Positions 45,739-57,444 of a stretch of DNA of 64,000 bases are shown piece after piece. The DNA lies in the NCBI GenBank assembly GCA_033439295.1, contig JAVTLE010000007.1, positions 496,001 to 560,000 on the forward strand, in the 5' to 3' direction. Position 1 is the first letter of the stretch. Each line of letters opens with the position of its first letter. The DNA is from Deuterostichococcus epilithicus. Taxonomy: Eukaryota; Chlorophyta; Trebouxiophyceae; Prasiolales; Stichococcaceae. The notes beneath the pieces were generated by a model. The model worked only from the letters and a program-made list of their open reading frames with translations. It ran no database searches and had not been told where the DNA came from. A program made the translations under genes and the position numbers.

Positions 45739-46151
45739 CTTAACCGTAGCAATAGAGGTAAAGGAGTTGTAGCAAATGACTCCTGAACAGCAGGAGGGCC
45801 ACAAGGCAGTCTACTGCGTTTGTGCAGCGCGAGTTGCGAAGGATCGCGCTCGAGCTGAATGTTGTCCTACTCCTAGCTTGTCTTACGACAAGACACATGC
45901 AGAAAAGTTGGAGACAAGCAAAAAGGCGGACCAGTCGTTGTGCACGTGCCTGTGCCAGTGTGGCATGACTACAAGCAGCGGGTCCTGAAGAGAGGGAAGA
46001 CTGTGCTGCGCGTTCTTCAGCACTAGGACTTAGTTTTGAGGGAGCATAAGACTTGCATTCCTGCATCCTGTCGCGCTGCTGTTGTTTATTGAGACATTGC
46101 ATCTGCTGTACTTCAGTCCACGTGCAGGACCTCGCCAGCAGAGGACGGGAG
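45739..46151. other. Divergent intergenic region
   Basis: About 410 bases separate the start codons of the strand-rich protein and the DUF1365 gene. No motif can be supported. Confidence 0.4.
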
Positions 46152-47765
46152 ATGAGCACGGCCGTGCTACTCTGCCAAGCCGCCGCTCTGCTGTGGAATA
46201 TCGCGCTTACCACACTTAGGATCGTGTTGCACCTGCCGTACGCCCTTGTGCGCTGCTGCGCCGCGGCGGCAGCGACGCGGCGGACTGCAGACTCGGCACA
46301 GTGCACATTTTACGAGGGCGTCGTGGAACACGTCCGCAGGCAGCCCGTGCACCATGCCTTCAAGTGAGCGCCACCGAGCATGCCACATGCAAGCGCTCTG
46401 CATTGCAGTCAGGGCGGGAAGCCTGTCGAGTGCGCCGCGCCCTGGCATGACGGCGCTGCCTCGCGCTCAGGTATCCTGTGCGTATGGCGGTGGTGAACCT
46501 GAACAACGCGCCGAGCTGGTTCGCGGGCCAAGCACAGGACCACATGACCGCGAACGAGGCGCGGCGCATGACCGGCACAGACGGTGAGGCACCTGCCCAC
46601 TCACCGCCAAAGTTCCAGCGGAGCACGCATAGACTGCTCGACCGCTCGACGCCGCAAGTCTGTGGCGCAAAGGTCCACCTGCCTGCGACCCCAGTGCTCG
46701 GAGCAACACTGAGCACAGACGCGGCGCTACATCAGGCTCATCCCTGATGCTGCTCTCGCCGATCACCCACCCACCCTGCACCGCAGGCGCGGTGCAGCTG
46801 CTGACGCACCCGCAAGCCGCGGGCTACGTGCAGAACCCCATCAGCGTATACTACTGCTCCAGTCGGGCGGGCGTGCTGCAGCGGTGCGTAGCGGAGGTCA
46901 CCAACACACCCTGGGCTGAGCGCGTGACCTTCGCCTTCGACCCGGCGGGCGACACCGTCGCCAAGTCGCTGCATGTGTCGCCGCTCATGGACATGCAGGG
47001 CCTCTGGTGCGTCGTCAGCTGCAGCTGGCGGCGCCGCTGCTTGCTGTCTCTGTATTGACGGATGAATGTTAATGAATGTCACGAGGCACAACATGCATGA
47101 TGCAGTGCTGCCTTGATGAACACTGCCCTCTCAGTCGACGTCCACCTCGGGTTCTACTGCTTGTCAGGCCGCTCAGCGACTGATACGCAAGTGCTGGGGG
47201 CTTGCAGGACTCTCAAGGCGCCCGCCCCCGGCAAGCGGCTGACGCTGTCTGTCAGCGTGCGCCACCCGGAGCTGGGCGACTTCTTTGTCGCAACCCTGGC
47301 GGCAAAGCGCTGCATTTCGGCCTCAGCGCCGAACGAGTATGCGGGCCTCACCACGCTGTGGCGGTGCGCAAGGGCCTGTGAAGCCGTCCCCATATCCTTT
47401 CGCTTGTCGCCCTGCTGTCGCCCTGCTGCTTCCTGACCGATGTTGGAATCCTGGCTCTGACACGCTGGGATTCATGATGCATTCCATGAGGAAGCGCACG
47501 CAGTCAAGGTCATGCCACAACCATGTATGCTCGACGAATGGTACTCCCTGTCGTGGCGGCCGCCAGGTATGGGTACGAGCCGCAGCGGGTGGCGGTGTGG
47601 ATCTACTGGGAGGCGCTGCAGCTGCTGCGAAAGGGAGTGCCGTTTTACGGGCCGCCGGGCGAGCGGGAGAAGACGGAGCTTAAGAAACGCATATCGGGCA
47701 GCAGCGAGAGGGGCGGCAGGAAGTTCCGCTGGCGGCCGGCTGCAACCTTTCCCTGGAGGACTTGA
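46152..47765 (+). CDS. DUF1365 family protein
   Basis: Member of a family (DUF1365) common in bacteria, where it often sits beside fatty-acid cyclopropane or amine oxidase genes, and also found in algae and plants. Its biochemical role is unsettled. Five exons join in phase: 46152-46363, 46471-46583, 46787-47006, 47208-47363 and 47567-47765, exactly 299 aa plus stop. The N-terminal hydrophobic segment (LLCQAAALLWNIALTTLRIVL) could anchor the protein. Family landmarks follow: FYEGVVEHVRRQPVHHAFKYPV, then VQLLTHPQAAGYVQNPISVYYC, AEVTNTPWAERVTF, KSLHVSPLMDMQGLW and YWEALQLLRKGVPFYGPP at the end. All conserved blocks are present, so it is probably functional. Confidence 0.88.
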
Positions 47766-48211
47766 AGTCCGCCTGTCCTGAATCACAAGCGACACAGAAC
47801 AAAACTCCTAGCTGTGGATGACAAAAACCAGAAATATGGGCTACCATACAGGCACCGAGATCGAATGAAGGACGACTCAGGCATCGTGTATTTTGCTGCT
47901 GTCTCTCGGGATGCTGGACCCGCATCCAGCATCTTCTGATGGATCCCCGAGTCGTTCTCAACTGAAGTTTGTGTGGCGCGCAGAAGGGCTCTGTACAGCC
48001 TCCGTTGCTGGCCTGCAAAACATACAGACTTGTCTCAGCTATCAGGTCACAGGGAGGGCGAAACACAAACATTGTAATTTCCACCAACTAACATTTGCAG
48101 ACCTCGGCACCTTTTGCCAACGTACCTGATGACAGAAGACTGCAGGCACAAGCCCAAAGGATCCCCGGTGACCCCTCGACGAACGTACTCCCCTCAGGCC
48201 ATGCCGTCACG
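47766..48211. other. Convergent intergenic region, nothing recognised
   Basis: About 450 bases between the 3' ends of the DUF1365 gene and the first GT71-like gene. Confidence 0.5.
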
Positions 48212-51200
48212 TCACCCCAGGCCCAGCCGCGCCAGGCGGGGCCGCACCCACCGGTTCCGGTAGTACTTCACCTTGTCGCCCAGCGATACGTCAGTGAAAC
48301 GCAGGTAGGGTCCCGACATCCCCCACCTGCACCAGACGCACGACCTGGCATGTAAGCCATCTATTGATCCCCACCACAGGTCTCCAGTGCTGCCGCAGCC
48401 ATACCCCGTGGCCTGTGGTTGTGCAGAAGCATGCTTGAACAGCACCAACAACAGTGTGCATGTATGCCCAGGCGCAAGCCGCTGCGCTGCGGCGGTGCAG
48501 CAGAAGATTTTGCTCGAGCGCAACAGGGCAGTGCACCTGAAGGGCCGCCGGAAGTCCATGCCGTTGTGCACTGGGTGGAAGCCGCTCAGCGGCTGCAGCT
48601 GCGCTGTCAGTGCCGCCAGGTACTCTGGCAGGAAGGGCGCGCACCTTCGACATGTGCAAGGGGAACTGGTTGAACCGTAGGCAACGCTGAGCATGTTATG
48701 CAAAATCGTGGATGGACCTGTGCACAGTGATGGCAGGCGAGACAGCAGGGCGAGCTCGTGATCGCATGTGGGGCGGCACCTGGAAGGCCCCAGGCCTCCG
48801 GGCGGCGCCGCAGACAGCAGCAACAAGACGTCGAGATTGATTCGCAGCAAGCAGTCCCCCAAGCATCGTTCTCACTCCAGAGCCAGCACTTTGGTCTGGC
48901 ACGTTCAGAGCTTAAACTGGTGACCATGATGCAACACAGAAGAGTCCCAATCCTCAATTAGCCTGACCGCAGGTGGGTCTGCATCTGGAAGGCCTCGCGC
49001 TCGAGGTCGCGCCCAAGGCCGGCGGTGGCATCCGAAAAGGGGCGGCCTCCCGGCTCCACGACCTGCCACCGCCTGCGCGGCATGAGATAGCTGCTGCGGA
49101 CAGGGCTTCACGCATGTTGTATGCAGCACATCCGATCCTATCCTTAAACTCGCCGGTGTCCTGGCCATGGAGCGCACTGCAGTCTGCAAGACCCAACAGG
49201 GGCTTGCATGCTGTACGAGGCCTTGGCAGCTTGCTGTGGAGTCGCCAACTGCTTCCATACATGACGCTGAGGAGTGGTCCTGAGGGACAGGGGTGCAGGG
49301 ATCATATCCGAGGGGCATTCGGCGCAGTGGCGCACCTGCTGTACGCTTCCATGGAGTGCGGCAGCTGCAGGTCCATCTTGGGCTTGAAGTTCGTGTGCAG
49401 GAACATTAGCTGCCCTACAATTGCCAGGCATAAAGGAAATAAAATCACTTTGCCACCCATCCAGCCAGTCCTGGCCGGTCCCGGCCCCAGTCCGGTCGCC
49501 GTGCTACAGCGGAGCCCCTCTCCGCCTCACAGCCTCGCTCATCATGCGGGCATCGCAGTGTCGCAGATGCGCTGGCAGCCGAGTCGGGCATGGCTGCGGC
49601 AGCGCACCTTGCTCGTCGTGCTGCGTCATGGTGTTGCCGGCAAACTCGTGCCAGCAGTGTGTCTGGCTCTTGTTGCAGTGCATCCTGCGGTGCCAGCACA
49701 GTCTGGCTCAGTATCAAAGCTTGCATCAGCACGAGTACCACAACTGCAGCGTCAATATGAGCTGGCATGGCGCCCTGTGCTCCCTGCCTCCGCTATGTGC
49801 ATGCTCATGACGCATGTTGACACGCTTTAGCAATCCGCGCTTTCTGACGCCAATGCTTGCAAAGCTCTGAGCGCATCGCATTGGTCTCCAGGGGCTGGGG
49901 CCACAATGCAGCACGCACTTTCTGATGCCGACGCTGCCGACGGGCGTGGGCACAAGGCTGTAGGACAGGTTGGCAGCCAGCAGCGCGTATGGAAAGGTTT
50001 CTTTGTCTCCCTTGCCCATGAAGTTGGACAGCAGCTCGTAGTAGAGCGCCGACTGTACGTTCAGAAAGGCCGCCAGCAACAGCCCACGCCACAGCCTACG
50101 GGCAATGAGCAGAATTCTTACCCCCTAAAGGCATGGTCTTAGGCAGTCGCAGCTCCCAGGACAGCGCCGACTGCTTGGTGGAGATTGCCGCCAGCAGTAG
50201 CCCGCATAGGACTCGAGCCACGATTGCATGCAAGGTTGTTAGCCATATATGAAACCTTCAGGTATATGCAACGTAGATGAAAGTTGATTGCTTGTACCAA
50301 TGATCGCCTGTCGGCTGAGTGCACGCGGAGATCTGACAGCCTCCAGTCACCATCAGCCATGGGGGTTCGGGTCAGCACCTGCGCCGGTGCAGCACCATCT
50401 GGCCGCTCTCGAAGCTGCCAACCGGTAACGTCGCGGGCGCCAGCCCCAGCACCGGCGCGAGGTCCGGCGCAGCGGACGCCTCCCAGTAGTCCGGCCACAG
50501 CAGCGCGCCCGTGCGTGTGTAGCCGGGACTGCCGAACAGAGGCGTCGGGTCCCGCATTGCGATGTTGTCAGAGTCCAGGAAGAGGACCTGTGGCGGTCAA
50601 GGGGCGCAATTACAATGCAGTCCGGCGGGAGCAGTTGCACCTAAGACGGATGCCAGGAGCTGGCTCTGATCTAGGCGCTTCCGCGGCTGCGACATTCATG
50701 AGGAGCTCACTTCCAGGGGGAAGGCTTTCAGGGCGATCTCCAACACAGTTGGGCCACTTGCCGCATTGCTCAAGCCTCACCCACAGCATGTAAGTACTCG
50801 GTGTGAGTACTCGCAAATACTTGCCTGCCAAGAATGCGATCTCCAGAAACCTACCTCCTCAAAGCCGCTTAGCAGCACGGTGGCGGCCTTCATGGTGAAG
50901 CCGTGCATGCGGCTCACAGCGTGCGGCAGCGACCGCACAGTGACGCCCAGCCGGGCCAGCGCCGCCTGCAGCCCCGTCGTCGGCAGCTCCGCCCCCGGAA
51001 AGAACATCTCCACCGGCAGCGTGCACCCTGTAGCGGGCCAGGACCAGGGCAGCACGCGTCAGCCACATCGTGGATAGGGTGTTTGCTCCGAGGGCGGTGC
51101 ACCCTGAAGATGACGTGTGATGCAGCTGGTTGTCTTCTTGCTGCAGCTTCCATCAAGCAGGTCCATGCAGCACCGTCGTGAGCCGCCAGTTCAGGTGCTT

Positions 51201-53389
51201 TGCTGAACCTCAGTCAGTCCTGGTGTGTGCACAGGGTCGACCCTCCAGAGAGCATCGCGCCAAGCGCCCTGGCGGCAGGTCGTGCGAGCCGACCTGTGAG
51301 CCGCAGCATGTGGACGCTGACCCAGGCTGGCACCATGTAGGGCAGGCCGCCGGAGAGGACCAGGATGCCGCGGCCGCCGCCGCCGCCGTCTGGGTAGGCG
51401 GGCGCTGCCGCGAGGAACGCCTGCCACTGCTCCTGTGCGCGCTGGACGTCCTTCCTGCGGCACGAGAGGGCCAGGCGGGGTGGGATGGCGCTGTCGTGTC
51501 GTCAGTTGCAAGCTGCATGCTGCATGCTGTCGACACAAGGTCCGGCATCAGCTCTGCCGCCTGGAACATCGTCCAACATGTGAAGCTGTGCTGCCTGGAA
51601 TGCTGCCATGTTCACTTGTCCAGGCCACGCCGCACGTGTGAGGCATGCTGCTGCACAGCCCCGCTGCAAGAGGCAGCATCTACACCTGTTCATGCGCTGG
51701 CCGTCGCGAACGAAATCGTGCTTGTGGGTGCGCTCCCCTGGCGCCTGCACTGCATGAGGCCCTGCAGCCAGCAGCGCTTGCTGCACCTGCGACAGCAGGA
51801 GGGCATCACAGCATGACGCTGCACTGAGGGCTCTGTGGGCGCGAGCAGCATGTTGCATGGTGCCCGGTGCAGGGAGCACTGAGGCTGTCTTGCTGCTCAC
51901 GGCACGGAGGTGGCAAAAGCAGGTCACTGGACACCCTGAAGGGATATGCACCTGTGCCCACAGCCGCGCTGCCTGTTCGTCCTGTTCGGCAGCAGCCGCC
52001 AACTGTCGCCGGGCCGAAGCCGCTGCCGCTGGCTGATGCGGCGTGGCCGCCGCTGATGTCTGTATGCTCATGTGTGATCTCAGCCTCGCCGCCTCAATAG
52101 CCGCTGTCGCTGCTCCTGCGTCCTGCTGCCTGCTGCTGCTGTTTGTCACTGCGGCCGCCGCCACAAGCGGCCGTCTGCTCAGAGCATGCCTGCCTGCTGG
52201 CACGCCCCGCCAGCCGCCAGCAATGTTCACTGTACGTGTGGACGACTGTGCAGTGCCGCCGCCGCGCCGGGCCAGCCTCCTGACGCCGGCCACTGCTGCG
52301 ACTTTTGCGGCACTAGCGCTGGCTTGCAGCTTGGCTGCGGCAGCTGCCCATGCCGGGTCGTCGTGCATGATGTAGCGCTCGGCCAGGTATGGCCCTGCAT
52401 GGCAGTAGAGGCTATTGTCTTGATTCGTTCAACAGCATAAGGTTGGCTTGCGTTTTTGCACTACGTAAGCGCTTGCTGCCAACGGTAGATCCTCGGCCCA
52501 GTGGCATTCACACTCACGCCAGAGCTTCTGAAAAGTTTCAGTTGAGCGATCCAACGGCACCCGACGTCACCCAATAGCAGCAGTCCTGCGCACCCTGCTC
52601 CTTGCACTTGAGCGGCGCCGGATACTGCAGGGCCTCCTGCTGATCAAAGGTGAGCCGGGCGCATGCCTCGGCGCACGTGTAGGGGCGGTGGTGCCCACAG
52701 GTCGTTCTGCACATGCAGAGACTGTCACACTCGGCACAACTGCACATCGTTGTAATTGCACGCCCACTGCACATTCGGCAATGCCATAGGCGCCTCTCCA
52801 AGTATTTCGACTGGGCATGTTCCTCAGAATCAGACGTCGCGGGTTTTGCCAACACCTGTGCGTCGTCCAGCCACCAGTGCACTCGCAGAAGCCGGCGTCT
52901 TTGGCAATTACCGCATAGCAGCTGCGGTCGCCAGATGGCACGCGAGACCTGTACACGTGCCAGGTTTATTGCTATGTCGCCAGCCTTCTGCGAGAGGCGC
53001 CTCGAGACTTGCCGCCAGCCATTTGCGAGAGACGCCTCAAGACTTGCCAAAACATCGTCAAAGCATCCATGAATGCGCATCTGGCTGCGCCGCCAGGTGG
53101 GCATGCAGCGGCCAAGGTATAAATGTGCAGAGTTCGTCGTGAGGTACAATGTGCCGACAAACGAGCTTTTGACTTGCCCGAATGGGCTGCAGGCCAGAGT
53201 GTGGCGCCATGCGATGCAGCCAGCGCCCACAGGCTCGCCCGCGGCGGCGCCCGGCGCTCGGCCGGTCATCAGCCGCAGCATCCCCACAGCCGCGTACAGC
53301 AGCAGGCCCAGCGTCGGGATTAGCACAGCTGCCGATGTGCAGCGCCTGCCCCGACGCCGCATGCTCCGAGGCCTCGAGTTTTGGAGCAT
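48212..53389 (-). CDS. Putative alpha-mannosyltransferase, GT71-like (paralogue 1)
   Basis: Golgi type II glycosyltransferase resembling the MNN1/GT71 'mannosyltransferase putative' family. Start at 53389 (or 53362) gives a basic tail and anchor (AVLIPTLGLLLYAAVGML). Then come two small cysteine-rich exons: SRVPSGDRSCYAVIAKDAGF with CECTGGWTTH (about 52860-52945), and CGHHRPYTCAEACARLTF (about 52600-52700). An Ala/Ser-rich linker exon follows (52380-51950). The catalytic region has RGILVLSGGLPYMVPAWVSV (about 51300-51400), LPVEMFFPGAELPTTGLQAA and KAATVLLSGFEEV (50855-51020), the DxD-like LFLDSDN with GALLWPDYWE and SFESGQMVLH (50390-50580), LLSNFMGKGDKETFPYALLA (49960-50060), HCWHEFAGNTMTQHD (49620-49680) and QLMFLHTNF (49380-49410). 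It ends LARLGLG-stop at 48212. Exon borders are approximate, but each block has a full counterpart in paralogue 2. Confidence 0.8.
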
Positions 53390-54282
53390 CTGCCCGGGGT
53401 GGCATCAGTCCGTCCGCCTGTGGCCAGCACCTACATTTTTGACAGTGATTGCGTATGGGATCTGTTGGTCCCCAGGTTCATATCTTCGTTGACGGCAGAG
53501 CATTTGCGAATAGTAACTGTCTACGCCTTCGCTCATATCGAAAGCTTTCATCTCACCTGCCCGCATGTGCGGTTTTGCGACAGTCCGCCGTTTGCAGCCC
53601 CGTCACTCGATGTGAGTGACGACTGGTTTAACTCGCCAGTCTTCTCCGCACTCGCTGAGCAAATCCAGGCCCACCAGACAGGCCGGTGATCCTAGATCGC
53701 TGCGCACCCTTGGGCCGGGACCGATCTGTTTTCCCACGTCTGATTGACGTTCTGGGTCATCCGGGCGCTCGTGCCAAATAAGGCTTCCAGTTGGAGCGAT
53801 AGCCACCACGAGAGGGCTGGCGAGATCGGCTGGCCGCGCCGGCGCCCTGCGAGCGCGCCTAAGGCTCGTCGCGGGCGCCGTCACACTTGCGCTTGGTCTC
53901 ACCTTCCTTGCGTCTAGCTTTCGATTCGTGCAGCAGGATCTGCCGACGGTGCGCCACGGAATTATATGTGCAAGTGCGGCATCGTGCACCTGTCAGTGGC
54001 GCAGCCATGCCGCCATGCCGTGTGGCCGATGTTCGCCGACCAGACAACGTTTCGAATCACAACCCTTTCCAATACATGTCGTCTACGGTTTGTGCAGCCA
54101 AGCTCGGAGCACCGTCACGCAGCATGGCGGCAACAGGAGCAACAGCAGTTTGCTGCTGGGACGACGCCAACGGTGCACATCTTGCATGGATGTTGGTTGA
54201 CTCCTCGCGACGAACGATGCACGCTAAGGCATTCTCGTCATGTCGCAGATGCGTGCTTGTGAATATGATCGTGACCTTGCAG
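53390..54282. other. Divergent intergenic region, probably with the 5' exon of the GT14 gene
   Basis: About 890 bases between GT71 paralogue 1 and the first securely identified GT14 exon. An N-terminal anchor exon for the GT14 gene is expected here. A plus-strand frame open from 54007 is a weak candidate. Confidence 0.4.
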
Positions 54283-56816
54283 GTGGCGCTGATGTTTCTG
54301 ACCCGGGGTCCGATGCCGCTGGAACCAGCATGGCGGGAGTTCTTCTCATCAGCGGCTCTCATCGAGCCAGTGTCAGAGGTACAGAGGGGATTACTCAGCC
54401 CGGTGGTTTCTTGTAAATCCAACGCGAATTGAGCTGGCCTTCCTCACGAAGAGCTGCGATCACGTCAGGCTCAAGCCATCAGCAATTTTGAACCAAAAGA
54501 CTGCACCACCTGCCTCCATTGCAGGTCAGCCAAGCTGGCGGCAAAGCGCATCATGCTCGACCGGCGCAGCTCGCTCCTGCCTGGTGGCTGCACCGCCGCC
54601 ACAGCAGCAACAGCGGCGGCGGCGTCATCGCGGCGCAGCAGCTGTTCACCGTTTACCTCCATCCGCCGCCGGGGCATGCCTACCCGGCCGCCAGTATCTT
54701 TGCAGGCCACGAGATCGGTGACCGGGTGCACGTGCTGTGGGCGCAGTGGTCGGTGGTGAGCCATTCTTGATATCTGAAAAGGAGCATGAAGCCTCTCCTT
54801 ACAATGCCCAGCTCCGCCGCAAAGCAACTTGCAGAGTGCTGCCATTGCGCTAGGCTATGAGCCTGCCAGTGACCTGTCGTGTCACCTACTGCGGCAGCCG
54901 TGCGGCATCGCGCAGCATAAGCATTCCAGCCAAGGCGTGCGGGACACCCAGGACCCACCTCGTCGCGGTACTCATCCAGGCCGAGGCGGAGCGGCGACTG
55001 CTGGCGGCAGCGCTGGCGCAGCCGCGCAACGAACGTTTCATGCTGTTGAGCGAGGCATGCCTGCCGCTGTACCCGCCGCACGTGGTTTGGGCAGAGGCCT
55101 TTGCGGCGCGCCTCAGCCGCGTGCACGCGTGCAAGGCCGACACGCCCGAGGACGAGGAGCGACGCAACCTCGCCAAGTGCGCTTTGCCGTGCCAGGGACC
55201 ATGCTTGGGCCGCCTTGGAAACTCCGTCCGGATCCCATGTGCCCTGATTCAGTGGTTTAGGGAGCGGTTGCAGACAGTTGCGGAGTCATCCGTCAGCAAC
55301 TGGGGAACACGCCCCAGGGGTCTGCCAACCTCGTTGGTCAGTCGTCTCGGTGGAATCAGCTTCGAATGCCTTCTTGTGTCAGGGCTGTGCTGATGCTGAC
55401 CGCTTCCTGCACACTAGGTGGGAGCCGGCCATGGCGTCGCGCCTGCTGCAGCGGCAGCACTGGCGGAAGAGCAACCAGTGGTTCCTGCTGACTCGCAAGC
55501 ACGCCCAGGTAGACTATTCTCTTTCAAACAAGACACGTTTTATAACAGAACTCAATGAAGTGGACCGCTGCCCGTGCCGACCGCAGCTGGCCTGCATGCT
55601 GCCTGCCCCCCGCGATCCGGCGATTGCCCGCTGGCCAGAGGCTGCTCTGGTTCACTGGGCAACGCTGTCCGCAGAACCCTGACTGGCCCCGAGCCGCATC
55701 CTGCACGACCACCTTGCTTACATGCCCCGCGTGGCTCCCTGCGGGCTGTTGATTGACCCTAAACCCTAGAACCCTAAACACTGAACCCCTGCCACGAGCC
55801 GCCGCAGGTGGTCAGTGAGGATGCAGAGGTGGCGGCCGCCTTCCGCCGGGAGTGCTACACCTTCGACAAACAGAGCGCCGACTTTGCGCTGGCGGACGTC
55901 CTGGCGAGCACCTCCGCCGCCACCGCGACCGCCTCCCGCAAGTGCGTCGCAGACGAGCACTACGTGCCGACGGTGCTGGCGGCGCACGGCCTGGACCGCG
56001 AGGTGTGGCTTGGCGCTCGGCGCAGCTGCAGTTGGCGCCTGCTGGGAAAGATACGACAGCGCAAAACTCCCCTGGGTTTGGATATGCAGGGTGGGGTTGA
56101 GGTCTGGATGGAGCCTGCCCAACTCACTAACAAGCCAAGAACAGATGGTGTCAAAACAGAGGAGGTCATGGTCGGTGGCTCTGGCGCGACAATGGGCCTG
56201 CGTGCGCAGACGGACTGCCAGGGGCAGAACACGCATGCGGAGTGGCGGTCGGGGGAGTGGAGCCCGCACTCCTACACCCCGGCAGAGGTCCCGGTGCAGG
56301 TTGTCTGGTGCGCATCTTGCATCTTCAGATCTTTGGAGAAAGACTAATGGCCAGATTGACGTGTAATCGCATTGCGCAAGCTTCCCTAGCCCGCCCTTCA
56401 AGCAAGGCTGATCCTGCATCCGGCACACCAACGCAACCTGACCAACCATGACAAAGACGAGTCGAAACCTCCTGCGGTCGCTGTGACGCCGCAGGCAGCG
56501 GATGAGGTGGTTCACCCGGGGCGAGCCGTGCCCTGCGGAGGCAGCCACGCGTTCCGCAGACGCCCTCTTCCGGCACCGTGGCGCCAGCCGCAGCTTGGCC
56601 GAGGAGCACTGCAGCAGCAGACATCAAAACGTCACAAAGCATGCTCGAGATCCAGCCTCAGGAGACTCTCCTACTGACGGGTCGTACCAGCCGCTGGGGC
56701 CGCTGTGCTCCATCATGGCACGCAAGTTTGGCGGCGAGACCGTCGAGGCGGTGCTGGCGGCCGGTGCTGATTGCGCGGCGGGGTATGGCTGGGCGCGCAG
56801 CTGCCTTGCCAATTGA
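54283..56816 (+). CDS. GT14-like (DUF266 / core-2/I-branching type) glycosyltransferase
   Basis: Golgi transferase of the plant/algal DUF266 group, related to beta-1,6-N-acetylglucosaminyl/glucuronosyl transferases. Exons joined in phase: 54283-54378 (VALMFLTRGPMPLEPAWREF), 54642-54755 (LFTVYLHPPPGHAYPAASIF), 54980-55176 (AEAERRLLAAALAQPRNERF and MLLSEACLPLYP), 55418-55508 (HWRKSNQWFLLTRKHAQ) and 55808-56002 (VVSEDAEVAAAFRRECY and CVADEHYVPTVLAAHGL). Then comes an exon at about 56208-56300 (EWRSGEWSPHSYTPAEV) and a last exon from about 56496 ending at 56816 (LGPLCSIMARKFGG). These match the family blocks for donor binding, the LLSESC motif, the catalytic-loop DEHY and the terminal CxxFARKF. 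The N-terminal anchor exon is not identified, and the join before 54642 is less certain. Confidence 0.82.
55754..55792 (+). repeat. Interstitial telomere-like tract (CCCTAAA variants)
   Basis: GACCCTAAACCCTAGAACCC followed by TAAACACTGAACCCC lies in a GT14 intron (55509-55807). It is a short degenerate run of the plant-type telomere repeat. Confidence 0.75.
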
Positions 56817-57444
56817 TGCATGTGTGTGGGGTGCCGATAACAGCCGAGGAATCTGGATGGCAGGTGGCGAATCGCCCTGTACGTTTTGGGCCTGTGGGCT
56901 CATTGTCCGGCAGGTTTCTCGTGCGCTTGCTGAAGCGTACCCCAGGTTACAGGTCGAGAGCCTGCCTGTCTCAACAGTTCGCACACCACATCCAACCGGA
57001 CAGTCGGACAACCTGAGAGCACAGATCTGCTTCACTGGAGGTGGTCAGAGTGAGACCAATGACACGCACGGACAATATATTGATCAGTGCGACTAACGGA
57101 CTGCACATGCCTTCTGATAAACCCTCCGCAGATGTTGAACGCGCAGTCAACATCCTCTGACGGCTCCCTGACGCAGCCTCTTCAACATGGCTGTAACGTG
57201 CAGCGGGTTTGATCATATACAACGACGCCCAGCTGGACACCTGGCTGTCACTGCCGCTGCCGGCCTGCATGAGAAGTGTGCACTTCTGCCTCACACATGT
57301 TGTCAGAACTGGACGAAGATGAGGGACGTTCGAGATGCATCACACCTTGTGCAGGATAACAGGCTCGGCATCTGTCACTATGGCACCTGATCCCAGTGTT
57401 GGGCGGCCATGAATGGGCTCCTCCTTGCAGGCCATGCCGCCGCA
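56817..57444. other. Convergent intergenic region, nothing recognised
   Basis: About 630 bases between the GT14 stop and the GT71 paralogue 2 stop. No supportable gene. Confidence 0.5.

Noticed and set aside
55815-56366. 183-codon plus-strand frame rich in R, W and S
   Set aside because: A shadow of the GT14 exon in another frame. The in-phase frame carries the conserved DEHY block.
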